A DNA stretch of 64,000 nt from Linyphia triangularis (taxonomy: Eukaryota; Arthropoda; Arachnida; Araneae; Linyphiidae). This document shows positions 1-12,533 of this stretch, piece by piece. The stretch's first letter is position 1. Every line of letters begins with the position of its first letter. The translations under genes were made by a program, and so were the position numbers. Where the stretch lies: the NCBI GenBank assembly GCA_963978545.1, contig OZ021729.1:8480001-8544000 (forward strand), in the 5' to 3' direction. Under the pieces are notes generated by a model, which was not told the DNA's origin, did no database searches, and was given only the letters and a program-made list of their open reading frames with translations.

Positions 1-199
1 ATTTCATTTTTAATTAATTTCTTTTAACTACATTTAACTTATTACTTAAAATTGTTTAGTTGAGAATTTGAATAAGTAAAGAAAGTGCGCCCTTCCTCAC
101 AGTATATCACAAAGAAAGTGCTGGTCGATAACAAACTCTTCCGATTAGATGATTTTACGTCATCACGTATACTTATCGCCGACTTGGCAGACTTTTAAA
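1..199. other. AT-rich DNA, nothing recognised
   Basis: I see no gene, repeat copy or regulatory motif here that I can support. Confidence 0.5.
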
Positions 200-429
200 A
201 AATGCAAATACCTGACACAAGACATCTAAAATCGTCTGCAAACTTTCTTAATGAAAATTAAAAAAGCGTGGGTTATCAAATAAAAATAATACTCATTGTT
301 TGGCAAGTTATGGCATTTTTGGCAACTGAGTTTAGTTAAAATCATTCTAAGTCAATTTTTGAACAGATTCGATCATTTTTAACCGAGCAGACTAGAATAA
401 AAAATCTTCTAGCATTTGACTTCATTCTA

Positions 430-465
<36 letters not shown>

Positions 466-517
466 CAGAATGATTTTCGATAGGTTGCCTAAAGTAGAAA
501 TCGACACTCGAACTAAA
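200..517 (-). mobile_element. FB-B foldback element, half copy
   Basis: The stretch matches the reverse complement of the left arm of the fuller element at 22371-23027: a TTGGCAAGTTATG block, then a CATTCTAAGTC-like block, then ATTCAGAATGAT close to the end. Only one arm is present, so it is a truncated or half element. A pure A run of 33 bases (about 431-463) sits inside the arm where the intact copy has a short A-rich stretch. No coding capacity is visible. Confidence 0.6.
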
Positions 518-583
518 TGCTTATAAACAAAACTGCAGTTCAGTGAATGCTATAGTTCAGGTTGGTAATCTCTGTGTTGAGAC

Positions 584-922
584 CATCGATATAGATAAAC
601 AACTGGATAGACTGCTCTGATGTCAATGCAAGGAGAAAATCGCTCCGGTGGTTTATTATGATGGGTGGATGATTAATCAATCACAGTTCATTTTTAGAGT
701 TGGATGGCAACGCAAGAAATCTAGTAAAATGCTAGAATAGATATTTTTTTTTTGCACATTATTATTAATTAAGGTCCCCTATTGACATTTCTGCTGTGTA
801 TAACACAAAATTTTATTTTCAATCCTCGGTAATCCGTATTTTTTGTCCACCCAACTGCATCTGGCAACGGCTTCATTGTCCAAGCGTTAAGCAGTCTATC
901 CAGTTGTTTATCTATATCAATA
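584..922 (+). mobile_element. MITE-8 copy 1 (TIR element with 8-bp TSD)
   Basis: A 339-bp non-coding element bounded by inverted repeats of about 33 bp starting CATCGATATAGATAAACAAC on the left, with the inverted form on the right. It is flanked by GTTGAGAC (576-583) and GTTGGGAC (923-930), an 8-bp target-site duplication with one mismatch. A second copy at 21238-21573 lies in the opposite orientation with its own 8-bp duplication. Eight-bp duplications are known for hAT and P superfamilies. The family assignment is open because no transposase is present. Confidence 0.8.
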
Positions 923-1123
923 GTTGGGACTTGAGAGGGAAGATTTTTCTAATAAAATTCTTCACTACTAATAGTTTTGAAAGGTTAGTCCTAATATACT
1001 TTATCTTCATAAAGTTTTTCCATCAAGCTATATAATATAGTTTCAAAAATCTATATGGTTGAAGGACGTGATATGTTTCTAAAAGAATGAGATACCAAAT
1101 CTTACAAGTAGTAGTTTTGTTCT

Positions 1124-4100
1124 AACAACCAACTTTTTGAAAATAGTGAGAAATTACATTGCTGCAGATTTTACCTCATCCTGTTTATCGACGGATATTT
1201 CGTTATGGTTTCTGTTGAAAATGATTGTAGTTTCTTTCTTTTTTTCTTTTAATAATGTAATTATTTACTAGTAGGAGCTTTGTTAACGCTCAAACAACCA
1301 ACTTTTTGAAAATAGTGAGAAATTACAGTGCTGCAGATTTTACTTCATCCTGTTTATCGACGGATATTTCGTTATGGTTTCTGTTGAAAATGATTGTAGT
1401 TTCTTGCTTTTTTTCCTTTAATAATGTAATTATTTACTAGTAGGAGCTTTGTAACGCTTTAACAACCAACTTTTTGAAAATAGTGAGAAATTACATTGCT
1501 GCAGATTTTACCTCATCCTGTTTATGGACGGATATTTCGTTATGGTTTCTGTTGAATATGAATGTAATTTCTTGCTTTTCTTCCTTTAATAATGTAATTA
1601 TTTACTAGTAGGAGCTTTGTTAACGATCTAACAACCAACTTTTTGAAAATAGTGAGAAATTACATTGCTGCAGATTTTACCTCATCCTGTTTATCGACGG
1701 ATATTTCGTTATGGTTTCTGTTGAAAATGAATGTAATTTCTTGCTTTTTTCCCTTTAATAATGTAATTATTTACTAGTAGGAGCTTTGTTAACGCTTTAA
1801 CAACCAACTATTTGAAAATAATGAGAAATTACATTGCTGCAGATTTTACCTCATCCTGTTTATCGACGGATATTTCGTTATGGTTTCTGTTGAAAATGAA
1901 TGTAATTTCTTTCTTTTCTTTCTTTAATAATGTAATTATTTACTAGTAGGAGCTTTGTTAACGATCTAACAACCAACTTTTTGAAAATAGTGAGAAATTA
2001 CATTGCTGCAGATTTTACCTCATCCTGTTTATCGACGGATATTTCGTTATGGTTTCTGTTGAAAATGAATGTAATTTCTTGCTTTTTTTCCTTTATTAAT
2101 GTAATTATTTACTAGTAGGAGCTTTGTTAATGCTCTAACAACCAACTTTTTGAAAATAGTGAGAAATTACATTGCTGCAGATTTTACCTCATCCTGTTTA
2201 TCGACGGATATTTCGTTATGGTTTCTGTTGAAAATGATTGTAGTTTCTTTCTTTTTTTCTTTTAATAATGTAATTATTTACTAGTAGGAGCTTTGAAAAC
2301 GCTCAAACAAACAACTTTTTGAAAATAGTGAGAAATTACAGTGCTGCAGATTTTACTTCATCCTGTTTATCGACGGATATTTTGTTATGGTTTCTGTTGA
2401 AAATGAATGTAATTTCTGGCTTTTTTTCCTTTAATAATGTAATTATTTACTAGTAGGAGCTTTGTTAACGCTTTAACAACCAACTTTTTGAAAATAGTGA
2501 GAAATTACATTGCTGCAGATTTTACCTCATCCTGTTTATCGACGGATATTTCGTTATGGTTTCTGTTGAAAATGAATGTAATTTCTTTCTTTTCTTTCTT
2601 TAATAATGTAATTATTTACTAGTAGGAGCTTTGTTAACGATCTAACAACCAACTTTTTGAAAATAGTGAGAAATTACATTGCTGCAGATTTTACCTCATC
2701 CTGTTTATCGACGGATATTTCGTTATGGTTTCTGTTGAAAATGAATGTAATTTCTTGCTTTTTTCCCTTTAATAATGTAATTATTTACTAGTAGGAGCTT
2801 TGTTAACGCTTTAACAACCAACTTTTTGAAAATAGTGAGAAATTACATTGCTGCAGATTTTACCTCATCCTGTTTATCGACTGATATTTCGTTATGGTTT
2901 CAGTTGAATATGAATGTAATTTCTTTCTTTTCTTTCTTTAATAATGTAATTATTTACTAGTAGGAGCTTTGTTAACGATCTAACAACCAACGTTTTGAAA
3001 ATAGTGAGAAATTACATTGCTGCAGATTTTACCTTATCCCGTTTATGGACGGATATTTCGTTATGGTTTCTGTTGAATATGAATGTAATTTCTTGCTTTT
3101 CTTCCTTTAATAATGTAATTATTTACTAGTAGGAGCTTTGTTAACGATCTAACAACCAACTTTTTGAAAATAGTGAGAAATTACATTGCTGCAGATTTTA
3201 CCTCATCCTGTTTATCGACGGATATTTCGTTATGGTTTCTGTTGAAAATGAATGTAATTTCTTGCTTTTTTCCCTTTAATAATGTAATTATTTACTAGTA
3301 GGAGCTTTGTTAACGCTTTAACAACCAACTTTTTGAAAATAGTGAGAAATTACATTGCTGCAGATTTTACCTCATCCTGTTTATCGACGGATAATTCGTT
3401 ATGGTTTCAGTTGAATATGAATGTAATTTCTTTCTTTTCTTTCTTTAATAATGTAATTATTTACTAGTAGGAGCTTTGTTAACGATCTAACAACCAACGT
3501 TTTGAAAATAGTGAGAAATTACATTGCTGCAGATTTTACCTTATCCCGTTTATGGACGGATATTTCGTTATGGTTTCTGTTGAATATGAATGTAATTTCT
3601 TGCTTTTCTTCCTTTAATAATGTAATTATTTACTAGTAGGAGCTTTGTTAACGATCTAACAACCAACTTTTTGAAAATAGTGAGAAATTACATTGCTGCA
3701 GATTTTACCTCATCCTGTTTATCGACGGATATTTCGTTATGGTTTCTGTTGAAAATGAATGTAATTTCTTGCTTTTTCCCTTTAATAATGTAATTATTTA
3801 CTAGTAGGAGCTTTGTTAACGCTTTAACAACCAACTTTTTGAAAATAGTGAGAAATTACATTGCTGCAGATTTTACCTCATCCTGTTTATCGACGGATAT
3901 TTCGTTATGGTTTCAGTTGAATATGAATGTAATTTCTTTCTTTTCTTTCTTTAATTAGGTAATTATTTACTAGTAGGAGCTTTGTTAACGATCTAACAAC
4001 CAACTTTTTGAAAATAGTGAGAAATTACATTGCTGCAGATTTTACCTCATCCTGTTTATCGATGGATATTTCGTTATGGTTTCTGTTGAAAATGAATGTA

Positions 4101-5485
4101 ATTTCTTGCTTTTTTTCCTTTAATAATGTAATTTTTTACTAGTAGGAGCTTTGTTAATGCTCTAACAACCAACTTTTTGAAAATAGTGAGAAATTACATT
4201 GCTGCAGATTTTACCTCATCCTGTTTATCGACGGATATTTCGTTATGGTTTCTGTTGAAAATGATTGTAGTTTCTTTCTTTTTTTCTTTTAATAATGTAA
4301 TTATTTACTAGTAGGAGCTTTGTTAACGCTCAAACAACCAACTTATTGAAAATAGTGAGAAATTACAGTGCTGCAGATTTTACTTCATCCTGTTTATCGA
4401 CGGATATTTCGTTATGGTTTCTGTTGAAAATGAATGTAATTTCTTGCTTTTTTTCCTTTAATAAAGTAATTATTTACTAGTAGGAGCTTTGTTAACGCTT
4501 TAACAACCAACTTTTTGAAAATAGTGAGAAATTACATTGCTGCAGATTTTACCTCATCCTGTTTATCGACGGATATTTCGTTATGGTTTCTGTTGAAAAT
4601 GAATGTAATTTCTTGCTTTTGTCCCTTTAATAATGTAATTATTTACTAGTAGGAGCTTTGTTAACGCTTTAACAACCAACTTTTTGAAAATAGTGAGAAA
4701 TTACATTGCTGCAGATTTTACCTCATCCTGTTTATCGACGGATATTTCGTTATGGTTTCTGTTGAAAATGAATGTAATTTCTTGCTTTTTTTCCTTTAAT
4801 AATGTAATTATTTACTAGTAGGAGCTTTGTTAATGCTCTAACAACCAACTTTTTGAAAATAGTGAGAAATTACATTGCTGCAGATTTTACCTCATCCTGT
4901 TTATCGACGGATATTTCGTTATGGTTTCTGTTGAAAATGAATGTAATTTCTTGCTTTTTTCCCTTTAATAATGTAATTATTTACTAGTAGGAGCTTTGTT
5001 AACGCTTTAACAACCAAATTTTTGAAAATAGTGAGAAATTACATTGCTGCAGATTTTACCTCATCCTGTTTATCGACGGATATTTCGTTATGGTTTCAGT
5101 TGAATATGAATGTAATTTCTTTCTTTTCTTTCTTTAATAATGTAATTATTTACTAGTAGGAGCTTTGTTAACGATCTAACAACCAACTTTTTGAAAATAG
5201 TGAGAAATTACATTGCTGCAGATTTTACCTCATCCTGTTTATCGACGGATATTTCGTTATGGTTTCTGTTGAATATGAATGTAATTTCTTGCTTTTCTTC
5301 CTTTAATAATGTAATTATTTACTAGTAGGAGCTTTGTTAACGATCTAACAACCAACTTTTTGAAAATAGTGAGAAATTACATTGCTGAAGATTTTTTTTC
5401 ATCCTGTTTATCGACGGATATTTCGTTATGGTTTCTATTGAATATGAATGTAATTTATTTCTTCCCTTCCTGATAATAATGTAAT
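1124..5485. repeat. 169-bp satellite array, about 26 units
   Basis: Units begin AACAACCAACTTTTTGAAAA and recur every 168-169 bp (1124, 1293, 1461, 1630, 1799 ... 5347), giving 25 full units and a degenerate last unit with a damaged TTTACTAG block. Each unit carries a PstI-type CTGCAG, a TTTATCGACGGATATTTCG block and a pyrimidine tract of variable make-up (CTTGCTTTTT, CTTTCTTTTC or CTTTTTTTCT). Variant order is not random: units 11-13 and 14-16 (about 2814-3826) repeat the same three-variant series. The 190 bp between MITE-8 and the first unit is unassigned. Confidence 0.95.
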
Positions 5486-6199
5486 TATTAAAGGAAGGAT
5501 TCATTTTCGAACAGCTGCTTACATTTCAACAGCAAATATTTAGTCAGTAACTCTTCCAGTGTTTTTTTTTTTTTTATTATTATTATTTTTATTTTACCAC
5601 CTCACAAACTATGATGTCACAATTACGTAATGGAATTATTTGTTTTCGTAAGTATAAATTCCGCGTTCGTGGTAAAACCGAATGCGAAGAAGGGTTGAAA
5701 ATTAGATATCAACCGGTCATCCCCCACTATTTAGGACTTATCTAAATTTATGTTCTGTAAAGTAACCATGTAAGTACGTTAACCATTATTTTCTTTTTAA
5801 ATATGTAAAGAGGTTCATTTAAAAAAAAAAAAAAATCAAAACCGGACAGAAATCTTTTTATAAGTCTCTGTTTTTATGTTTTCTATTATGTAAACCTCAT
5901 TTTTCCTTCATATGCCTTGAAAGCTTTTAACAATTTTTTACTACGCATTAAAAAAAATTCTAATTTTCTTACGGTTAAATTGTTTTATTACCCTTTTTAC
6001 AAGAGTAAAGTTAAGAAAATATGTAGGCATTGTTATGAACTTTAATAAAACTGAAGAGAAATTTTTCCGACAAAAGTGCAAGCGATTTAGGAGGACCGTG
6101 CAGTTACGTATGAAAAGAACAAATTTTCATCTAAAGGGGAAAGTACTAAATGTAGGTTCAATGGCCTAAATTTCTATTGGATTGCTGAGCATTTTATTT
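5486..6199. other. AT-rich DNA, no gene
   Basis: No coding region is visible. A small cluster at 5610-5665 has TGATGTCA, a palindromic ATTACGTAAT and a TATAAAT within 50 bp, followed by a slightly GC-richer patch. These could be bZIP sites and a TATA box, but there is no transcript or ORF beside them. Confidence 0.4.
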
Positions 6200-6911
6200 T
6201 TGAGGGGAGTTTGTACCATAAAATTTATTCAAAAAATCGATTTGGAATTTAGTATTTTTACCTCGTATTTTTAGTATTTTTAGTATTGATACCTCGCTTA
6301 TAGTAATACCTCATTTAGAAGTATTTTTAATAATTTTTTAAGGATAGTATTTGAAGCTATTAGTGTAAGTAAGGTTTTCTTTAAAAGGCGTTTTTCTCAA
6401 AACTACATTTTTCATTACTGATGCTCCACTTTTTCAGGGATTACACATACTATCTGCCAAAAAAAAATTTCACATATATATGTATATTGTTATATATCTG
6501 TATATAACGAAGTCAGATATTGTTGTTATTTTAAAAATATTTTTAATTTTGGCTTATTTCGTCAAATAAAAAATAAAAAAAAATTGTGATTTTCCACAAA
6601 TTTGAATTACTTTCACAATAATTCATTTTTAAAAAGAAAAAAACCAAGCTACAATTAAAAACCAACTTCAGTAAAATAACAAGCGTTTGCTAAATGCACT
6701 GATAAAAAAAAATTTCTTCTATAGCAAGTATTTTCTGAGAAAAAGGTACATAGTTATAAAAAATATAGTTTAAAGAAAACGCATTTTAAAGAAAACTTTA
6801 CTTACTTAATAGTTCCAAACATTATTTTCAAAAAAAATATTAAAAATAATTCTAAAATATACTCAAAATCTATTTTTTTTTTTTTAATTTTAGGGTGCCA
6901 ACTCCCCTTAA
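6200..6911. mobile_element. Foldback TIR element (~710 bp)
   Basis: The left end has GAGGGGAGTTTGTACC and the right end has the inverted form GGTGCCAACTCCCCTTAA. Further in, 6360-6410 and 6765-6815 are inverted copies of one another (shared blocks AAGTAAGGTTTTCTTTAAAA and its complement). The right end abuts TTAA and the left has TTGA, so the target may have been TTAA. The terminus resembles the TIR-C family (TTAAGGGG...) in layout, but the internal sequence differs. It is non-coding. Confidence 0.6.
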
Positions 6912-7356
6912 AGAAAAAAAAACAAGGTCTAAATATATCAGCATTGTATATGAAAATGTAAAAAGGAAACGGCAGAAATAACAAAACAAATAAATTTTTT
7001 TTCACTCATTGTCTCATTAAGTACTAATTGCAGTATCATTTTTTCTTACAGAATCTAATTAAATATGGAGAGTGACTTTGTAGAACTCATGAAAAGAGAA
7101 AGAAAAATCACTTTATTTCGAATTTTATAAATATTCAAACCGTATTTTATATTAAAAAAAACCCTGCTACCTTTCTACTGAAAATGCATTTTTCTCTAAT
7201 TTCCCGTATTGTTGACAGATACAACTGGTCGTACCTTATAAGTGGTATAATATCATATGTTTCGATTTTTCACAGTAAAAATAATTAATAGAAAAGTTAC
7301 GAAATTATAGGTTTTAATCAATTAAGCTATGAACTTCTTAATTAAATCTGATTGGT
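6912..7356. other. AT-rich DNA, no gene
   Basis: A/T homopolymer-rich sequence with no recognisable feature. Confidence 0.5.
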
Positions 7357-7530
7357 TGGTACGCTCAACAACCTTTTTTTTGCCAATGACAGTTAATCAG
7401 GCCAGTACTAGCAGCTTAACTTGGATTCCGAATCACAGAGAATTTCCCTATCTAACCCAGGATTCAAATTCTACACCTTTGGCATGCAAGGCCAGAGCTC
7501 TAACCCCACAGCCATCAGGTGGACATAACT
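7357..7530 (-). mobile_element. SINE family 2 copy (tRNA-derived)
   Basis: On the minus strand the 5' end reads as a tRNA-like head with an A-box-like TGGGGTTAGAGCTCTGGCC and a B-box-like block that has decayed (GAATTTGAATCC). The tail matches copies at 56329-56500 and 60205-60365. The short plus-strand open frame here comes from the SINE and is not a gene. Confidence 0.65.
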
Positions 7531-7714
7531 ATAACTGAAAATTTTAGAAACATTAGCAAGTCATTAGAAAGCTACAAAGTGTCATCTACAAGGTCTTACT
7601 CTTCTTTTGTATTATGATTGATATGCGACACTGAAACACTGAAAATGAAACATTATAATGTAATATGTCTTTTATCTTATTTTTTTTTTTTTATTTTTTT
7701 TTTTGGAGAAATAG

Positions 7715-8000
7715 CAAATACTTGAGTATATGGCAGTATACAAGTTAATTGAAAAGTATATGGACATTTGAGTAATCGTTAGTTCTTGAATAAAATTGAG
7801 AGTAGAAAGTTCTCTGAAATTCTCATAAAAAAAATATCTTTTTACCGCAATTTTTTATGAAATAGAAATTACATGAGTACAAGACCGAGTAATGTGATTG
7901 AAAAATAAAAGTGCATTTGAATAATTGTTAGTTCCTGAACAAAATTGAGAGTTGAAATTTTACTGAAATCCATTTAGAAAATTGGAATTTTTCCACAATG
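7715..8000. repeat. Two-unit tandem repeat, ~152 bp
   Basis: The block containing TCGTTAGTTCTTGAATAAAA (about 7775) recurs with changes about 152 bp later. Each unit ends in a GAAATTCTC/GAAATCCAT block and an A/T-rich spacer. It is diverged and probably old. Confidence 0.6.
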
Positions 8001-8009
8001 GAATATATA

Positions 8010-8394
8010 TATATACTAGTTAAATTCCCACGGAAATTTTAACATGTGCAATATTTTAGCTAGCTGTGAGGTCTCGCGTTGTGGAAATCCGTCATTGGTG
8101 TATAAGTCCCAGTTTTTGACGCTTCGCTCGCAGGAAGGTTCATCGCTACGCAAAATCGAGCTCGCTTCGTTCGCTGGAAAGTTCATAGACACATAAGTAC
8201 AGGCTCACTTCACTCGTTAAAAGCTTCATTACTATGCAAGAATAGGCTCGCTTCACTCACTAATATATAATTGCTACGTAAAGCCTTAATATTAGAAGTC
8301 TCTCCCCTGTCGAGACATAATAAAAAAAATCCCCGTTAATAACTATAATACAACACCCCTTTAAGAATATTTTAACAAGTTATGTTTGTAAAAA
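8010..8394. other. Leader sequence of the ~145-bp array
   Basis: A slightly GC-richer stretch with short internal echoes of CGCTTCGCTCGC / CTTCGTTCGCTGG / CACTTCACTCG, that is, a degenerate ~60-bp repeat. It directly precedes the array and may belong to the same mobile element, because the array ends in an ACAGACAGACAGATAGAC tail plus TA-rich sequence, a common finish for arthropod transposable elements. I cannot name the family. Confidence 0.4.
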
Positions 8395-10080
8395 GCAAAA
8401 TTAGAAGGCCAACACTACTTAAGTTGAAAATTTCGGAGCTGTAACCCTATTACAAATCGTTTTGTAAAATATATATTTATTAATTAAAAAAATTAATTAA
8501 AAAAGAACTAAATAAAAATTTACAATTCTGCTTTTCAAAAGTTCAGTAATTAAAAGACCACAACTACTTATGTTGAAAATTTCAGAGCTGTTGCCCTATT
8601 ATATATCGTTTAGTTATATATTAATTATTTAAAAAATCACTTTAAAAAGAACTAAATAAAAATTTGAAATTCTGTTTTTCAAAAGTCCAATTAAAAGGCC
8701 AAAACTACTTAAGTTGAAAATTTCAGAGCTGTAGCCGTATTGGAAATCGTTTTGTAAAATAGTTATTAATTAATGAAAAAAGTTAATTAAAAATAATTAA
8801 ATACAAATTTGAAATCCTCTTTCTTAAAAGTCCAGTTAGTAGGATATAACTACTTATGTTGAAAATTTCAGTACTGCAGCCCTATTAGAACCCATTTTGT
8901 AAAATATTTATTATAGTTAATTAAAAAAATAATTAAAAAAAAACTAACTAAACATATAAAATTCTGTTTTTTAAAAGTCCAATAAAAGGTCAAAACTACT
9001 TATGTTGAAAATTTCAGAGCTGTAGTCCTATTGGAAATCGTTTTGTAAAATAATTATTAATTAATTAGGAAAATTTATTAAAAAAAACTAAATAAAAGTT
9101 TGAAATTCTGTTTCTTAAAAGCCTAGTTAGTAGGATATAACTACTTATGTTGAAAATTTCAGTGCTGCACCCCTATTAGAACCCATTTTGAAAAATATTT
9201 ATTATAATTAATTAAAAGAATTAATTAAAAAAAACTAACTAAACATTTAAAATTCTGTTTTTTAAAAGTCCAATAAAAGGTCAAAACTACTTACGTTGAA
9301 AATTTCAGAGCTGTAGTCCTATTGGAAATCGTTTTGTAAAATATTTATTAATTAATTAAAAATAACTAAATAAAAATTTGAAATTCTGTTTTTCAAGAGT
9401 TCATTTAAAAGGTCAAAACTACTTATTTTGAAAATTTCAGAGTTGTAGCCCTATTGGAAATCGTTTTGTAAAATAATTATTAATTAATTAGGAAAATTAA
9501 TTAAAATTAACTAAATAAAAGTTTGAAATTCTGTTTTTTAAAAGTCCAATTAGAAGGTTAAAACTAGTAGAGCTATTAGAAACCGTTTTGTAAAATACTT
9601 ACTAATTAAATAAAAAAATTAATTAAAAAAAAAAACTAAAGAAAAATTTAAAATTCTGTTTTTTAAGAGTTCAATAAGAAAACCAAAATAGCTTATGTTG
9701 AAAATTTCAGAGCTATAACCCTATTAGAAGTCGTTTAGTAAATTTTTAAGAAAATTAATTAAAAAATAATTAATTGAAATTTTAACATTCTGTTTTACAG
9801 GAGTCCAATTAGACGGCTAAAACTTCTTATGTTGAAAATTTCAGAGCTGTATCTCTATTTAAAGTCATTTTGCAAAAAAAAAAAAAAAAAAAAAAATTAA
9901 AATATTAATTAAAAAATAACTAATTAAAATTTTAACATTCTGTTCAACATACATAAAATTAGACGGCCTAAACTTCTTATGTTGAAAATTTCAGAGCTCT
10001 ACTCCAATTTTAAGTAGGTTTCTATAGATCCACAGACAGACAGATAGACACACAGCTTGTTTTATTATTATATATATTTT
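8395..10080. repeat. ~145-bp tandem array, 12 units, with tail
   Basis: The core GTTGAAAATTTCAGAGCTGT recurs at about 8423, 8572, 8713, 8858, 9004, 9149, 9295, 9427, then (after a deleted unit near 9560) 9697, 9831 and 9981. Spacings are 132-150 bp. Each core is followed by CCTATTGGAAATCGTTTTGTAAA and a run of TTAATTAA motifs. Units 4/6 (GTAGGATATAACTAC) and 5/7 (AATAAAAGGTCAAAACTAC) alternate, so a ~290-bp dimer has been duplicated. The array ends in an ACAGACAG-type tail. Confidence 0.85.
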
Positions 10081-11040
10081 TTTCTTTATTGATAAACGGC
10101 ATCGTAGGTATCTGTAATAAATATCTAGAGTTACTTAAGTAAGATAAGAGTGCTAATTATTCAGGCTTTGCTATAAAAAGCACCGTTTGCTCTGACAAAA
10201 TCTACATTTTTTTTATTTTTTTATTTTGGTAGAGAACTCGATATTTTTTCTTAACAATTTTTAAAAATGACATTGGATCCTGCTCTAACTTTTTGGGTAG
10301 TTTAAATTTACTATAATGTTTCATTATTTTTGACTTGTAATTAATTGTATTTGATGACTTTGGAACAAATAACGAATTGTATAAAAAAAATTGTAATTGT
10401 GCGACGACGACGCAAGAACAAATAAACTCTTTGGGTACTAAAATTTGTCAATTTTAATAATGTTATAATTTGTATTTACTGTGTTCATTCTAAGAACATA
10501 AAAATTTCAATGGAAATATGGAAAATAGCATCGGGATAATGAATAAAAAGTTTGGAATCTAATCATATTTAATATGTGAGGACAATTTCTTACTAAGGTT
10601 TTGATATAAAACATTTCCTTTCGTCATTAAAATGAAATAATGTTGTGACCTAATTGTAAATATTCAGTGAAACAAACATTTGAGCTGATGATGACATTCA
10701 AACAAAGAGCAAAATTAATTTTAACTAAGCTTTTATAAACTGCATATATTAAATATTAGAATTCAGATTAAGATATTTTTTTGTAAAATTAAATGAATTG
10801 TTGCAGTTGGTTGATATTATTTAAACCTGACAGAAAAGAGTGAATGGTATACGCTTAATGCTTTTTAGGATGTGATTTGTTCGCTTTATTTTCTAGGTGG
10901 CAAAAGTTACAAAACATTCAAAAACAAGCATTGTCAAATTTTGTAACATTTACTGAATATGTTTTTGTCATGTGCTCAAGAAACCTTAAATAGTATTATT
11001 TTTAACCATAAAAAAAAAAATCCTAAATATCCAAAAGGCA
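10081..11040. other. AT-rich DNA, no gene
   Basis: I see no ORF of note, repeat copy or RNA gene in this stretch. Confidence 0.5.
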
Positions 11041-11560
11041 TCGATTCACGAACAAAAACAGAGTGCCGAAATTAAAAATGTCACTTAACAAAGCCCGTCT
11101 AAAGAGAATAATCTACAGCCAAGAAACAGTATCCGTCACTCTCCCAAAAAACAAAACCACCTGGAAGCCAAAGACCATCACATAACTCTGCATAACTGCA
11201 AAGGTGCCCTTGGGGCATCCACCTACATTCAGCGCACGGACGCGCTTTCCCATCCTCAGTACCCAGGCAATCCGGAGATTATTAGCGCGATGGTACACAA
11301 CAAGACAATTGCAGCCATATCCGCAAACGACTTTTACCACCCGCACCCCCTAAAAAAAAACCTCCGAACAGTACCCTACAACGACAAAAGAACACCCCCT
11401 TTTCATGCTTTTAACCATTTTCATCAGACCGCTTCTCCTCGCAGATGTTCGGACATCGATTTCAGCAGATCGATACATATTCTGCCAGCGGAGTCATGCT
11501 GGCACAAGTGGCCTAAGTGCTGTTTGTTGCTCTTATTCCTTGCTCATCGGCGCTAATTAG
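11041..11560. other. GC-richer unidentified segment
   Basis: Base composition departs from the surroundings: C-rich on the plus strand, with CpGs (GCGCACGGACGCGC near 11230) and overlapping short frames on both strands (11113-11346 minus, 11290-11556 plus). Neither frame has recognisable domain motifs. It could be an old coding exon, a regulatory element or the unique part of a larger duplicated repeat, since it directly precedes the 11565-12604 duplication. Confidence 0.3.
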
Positions 11561-12112
11561 CCTTGTATGCTTGCATTGGCTGTTACGGTTGTCGCCATAA
11601 CAATTATGGCTGCCCATGATCTGTTCTTTAGTGATTGGTTCGGTAATGCAGGCGAGACAGCAGACTTTTTTTTTTTTTGTAGTGTATGGTGAAGTCATGA
11701 TAAGAATAGAACGAATTAGGAATATTGTGATGGTATAGCGACGTGAGATGGTCTTGTAACGGTTTGTTGTCGGGGATTTAAAAGAACGGACAAATATATA
11801 ATGTTTTGTTACATGTTTCTACAGGTGTTTGGATATTATCCAATTTTTGTTGTTTTAATTTTTATCCATGGCTGAGATGTACAACCAAATATAACTATAA
11901 CAATTATGGATGTCCATGATTTGTTCTTTGGTGATTGGTTCGATAATGCAGGCGAGACATTAGAGGCCTATTTTTTATAGTGTGGGGGAAAGTCATGATA
12001 AGAATAAAACGAATTAGGAATAGTGTGATGGTATAGCGACGTGAGATGGTCTTGCAACGGTTTGTTGTCGGTGATTTAAAGATAAGTACAAATTTATAAT
12101 GTATTGTTACAC

Positions 12113-12533
12113 CCAAGTTGACACAGAGGTGTTGGCCAATATCGGGAACAGAGGTTCTGGGAAGATGGAACAGTCCATGCCAAAACTCTGGCATCGTTCC
12201 AAAACACACAATTAAAACAATACACAAAATACACATGCCAAAACCACCACCAAACATATTTTTTACCCTCTCCGTCCTTTCTTATAATACTATATTTCAA
12301 TTTTTAAAGTCTGCATCAACATTTTAAAACTTCCAGCATATTTTACTCAGCACAGGGCGAGATCGGCCAAGATCCATAGCAACGGCCAGTCTGTAACAGT
12401 CCACATCAAGATTGGCAAATGTAGAGCCGATATTGACCAGCGGATTTGTGTTAATGGAGATGTTTCTACAGGTGCTCCTTGTGTTGCTGGAGATGTTTCT
12501 ACAGGTGCTCCTTGTGTTGCTGGAGATGTTTCT
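12113..12533 (-). mobile_element. R element copy A
   Basis: A ~350-420 bp dispersed non-coding repeat. Both ends contain a variant of TTGGCCAATATCGG in inverted orientation. The interior has a TGGCATCGTTCCAAAA block and a CTCCGTCCTTTCTTATAA block. Copies occur at 23296-23610 (opposite orientation) and 46452-46802 (same orientation). It sits inside the second copy of a local duplication. The short frames in it (about 70-117 codons) overlap on both strands and are not conserved between copies. Confidence 0.7.

Noticed and set aside
1124..5485. CRISPR-like array
   Set aside because: Whole units repeat without unique spacers, and the DNA is clearly eukaryotic.
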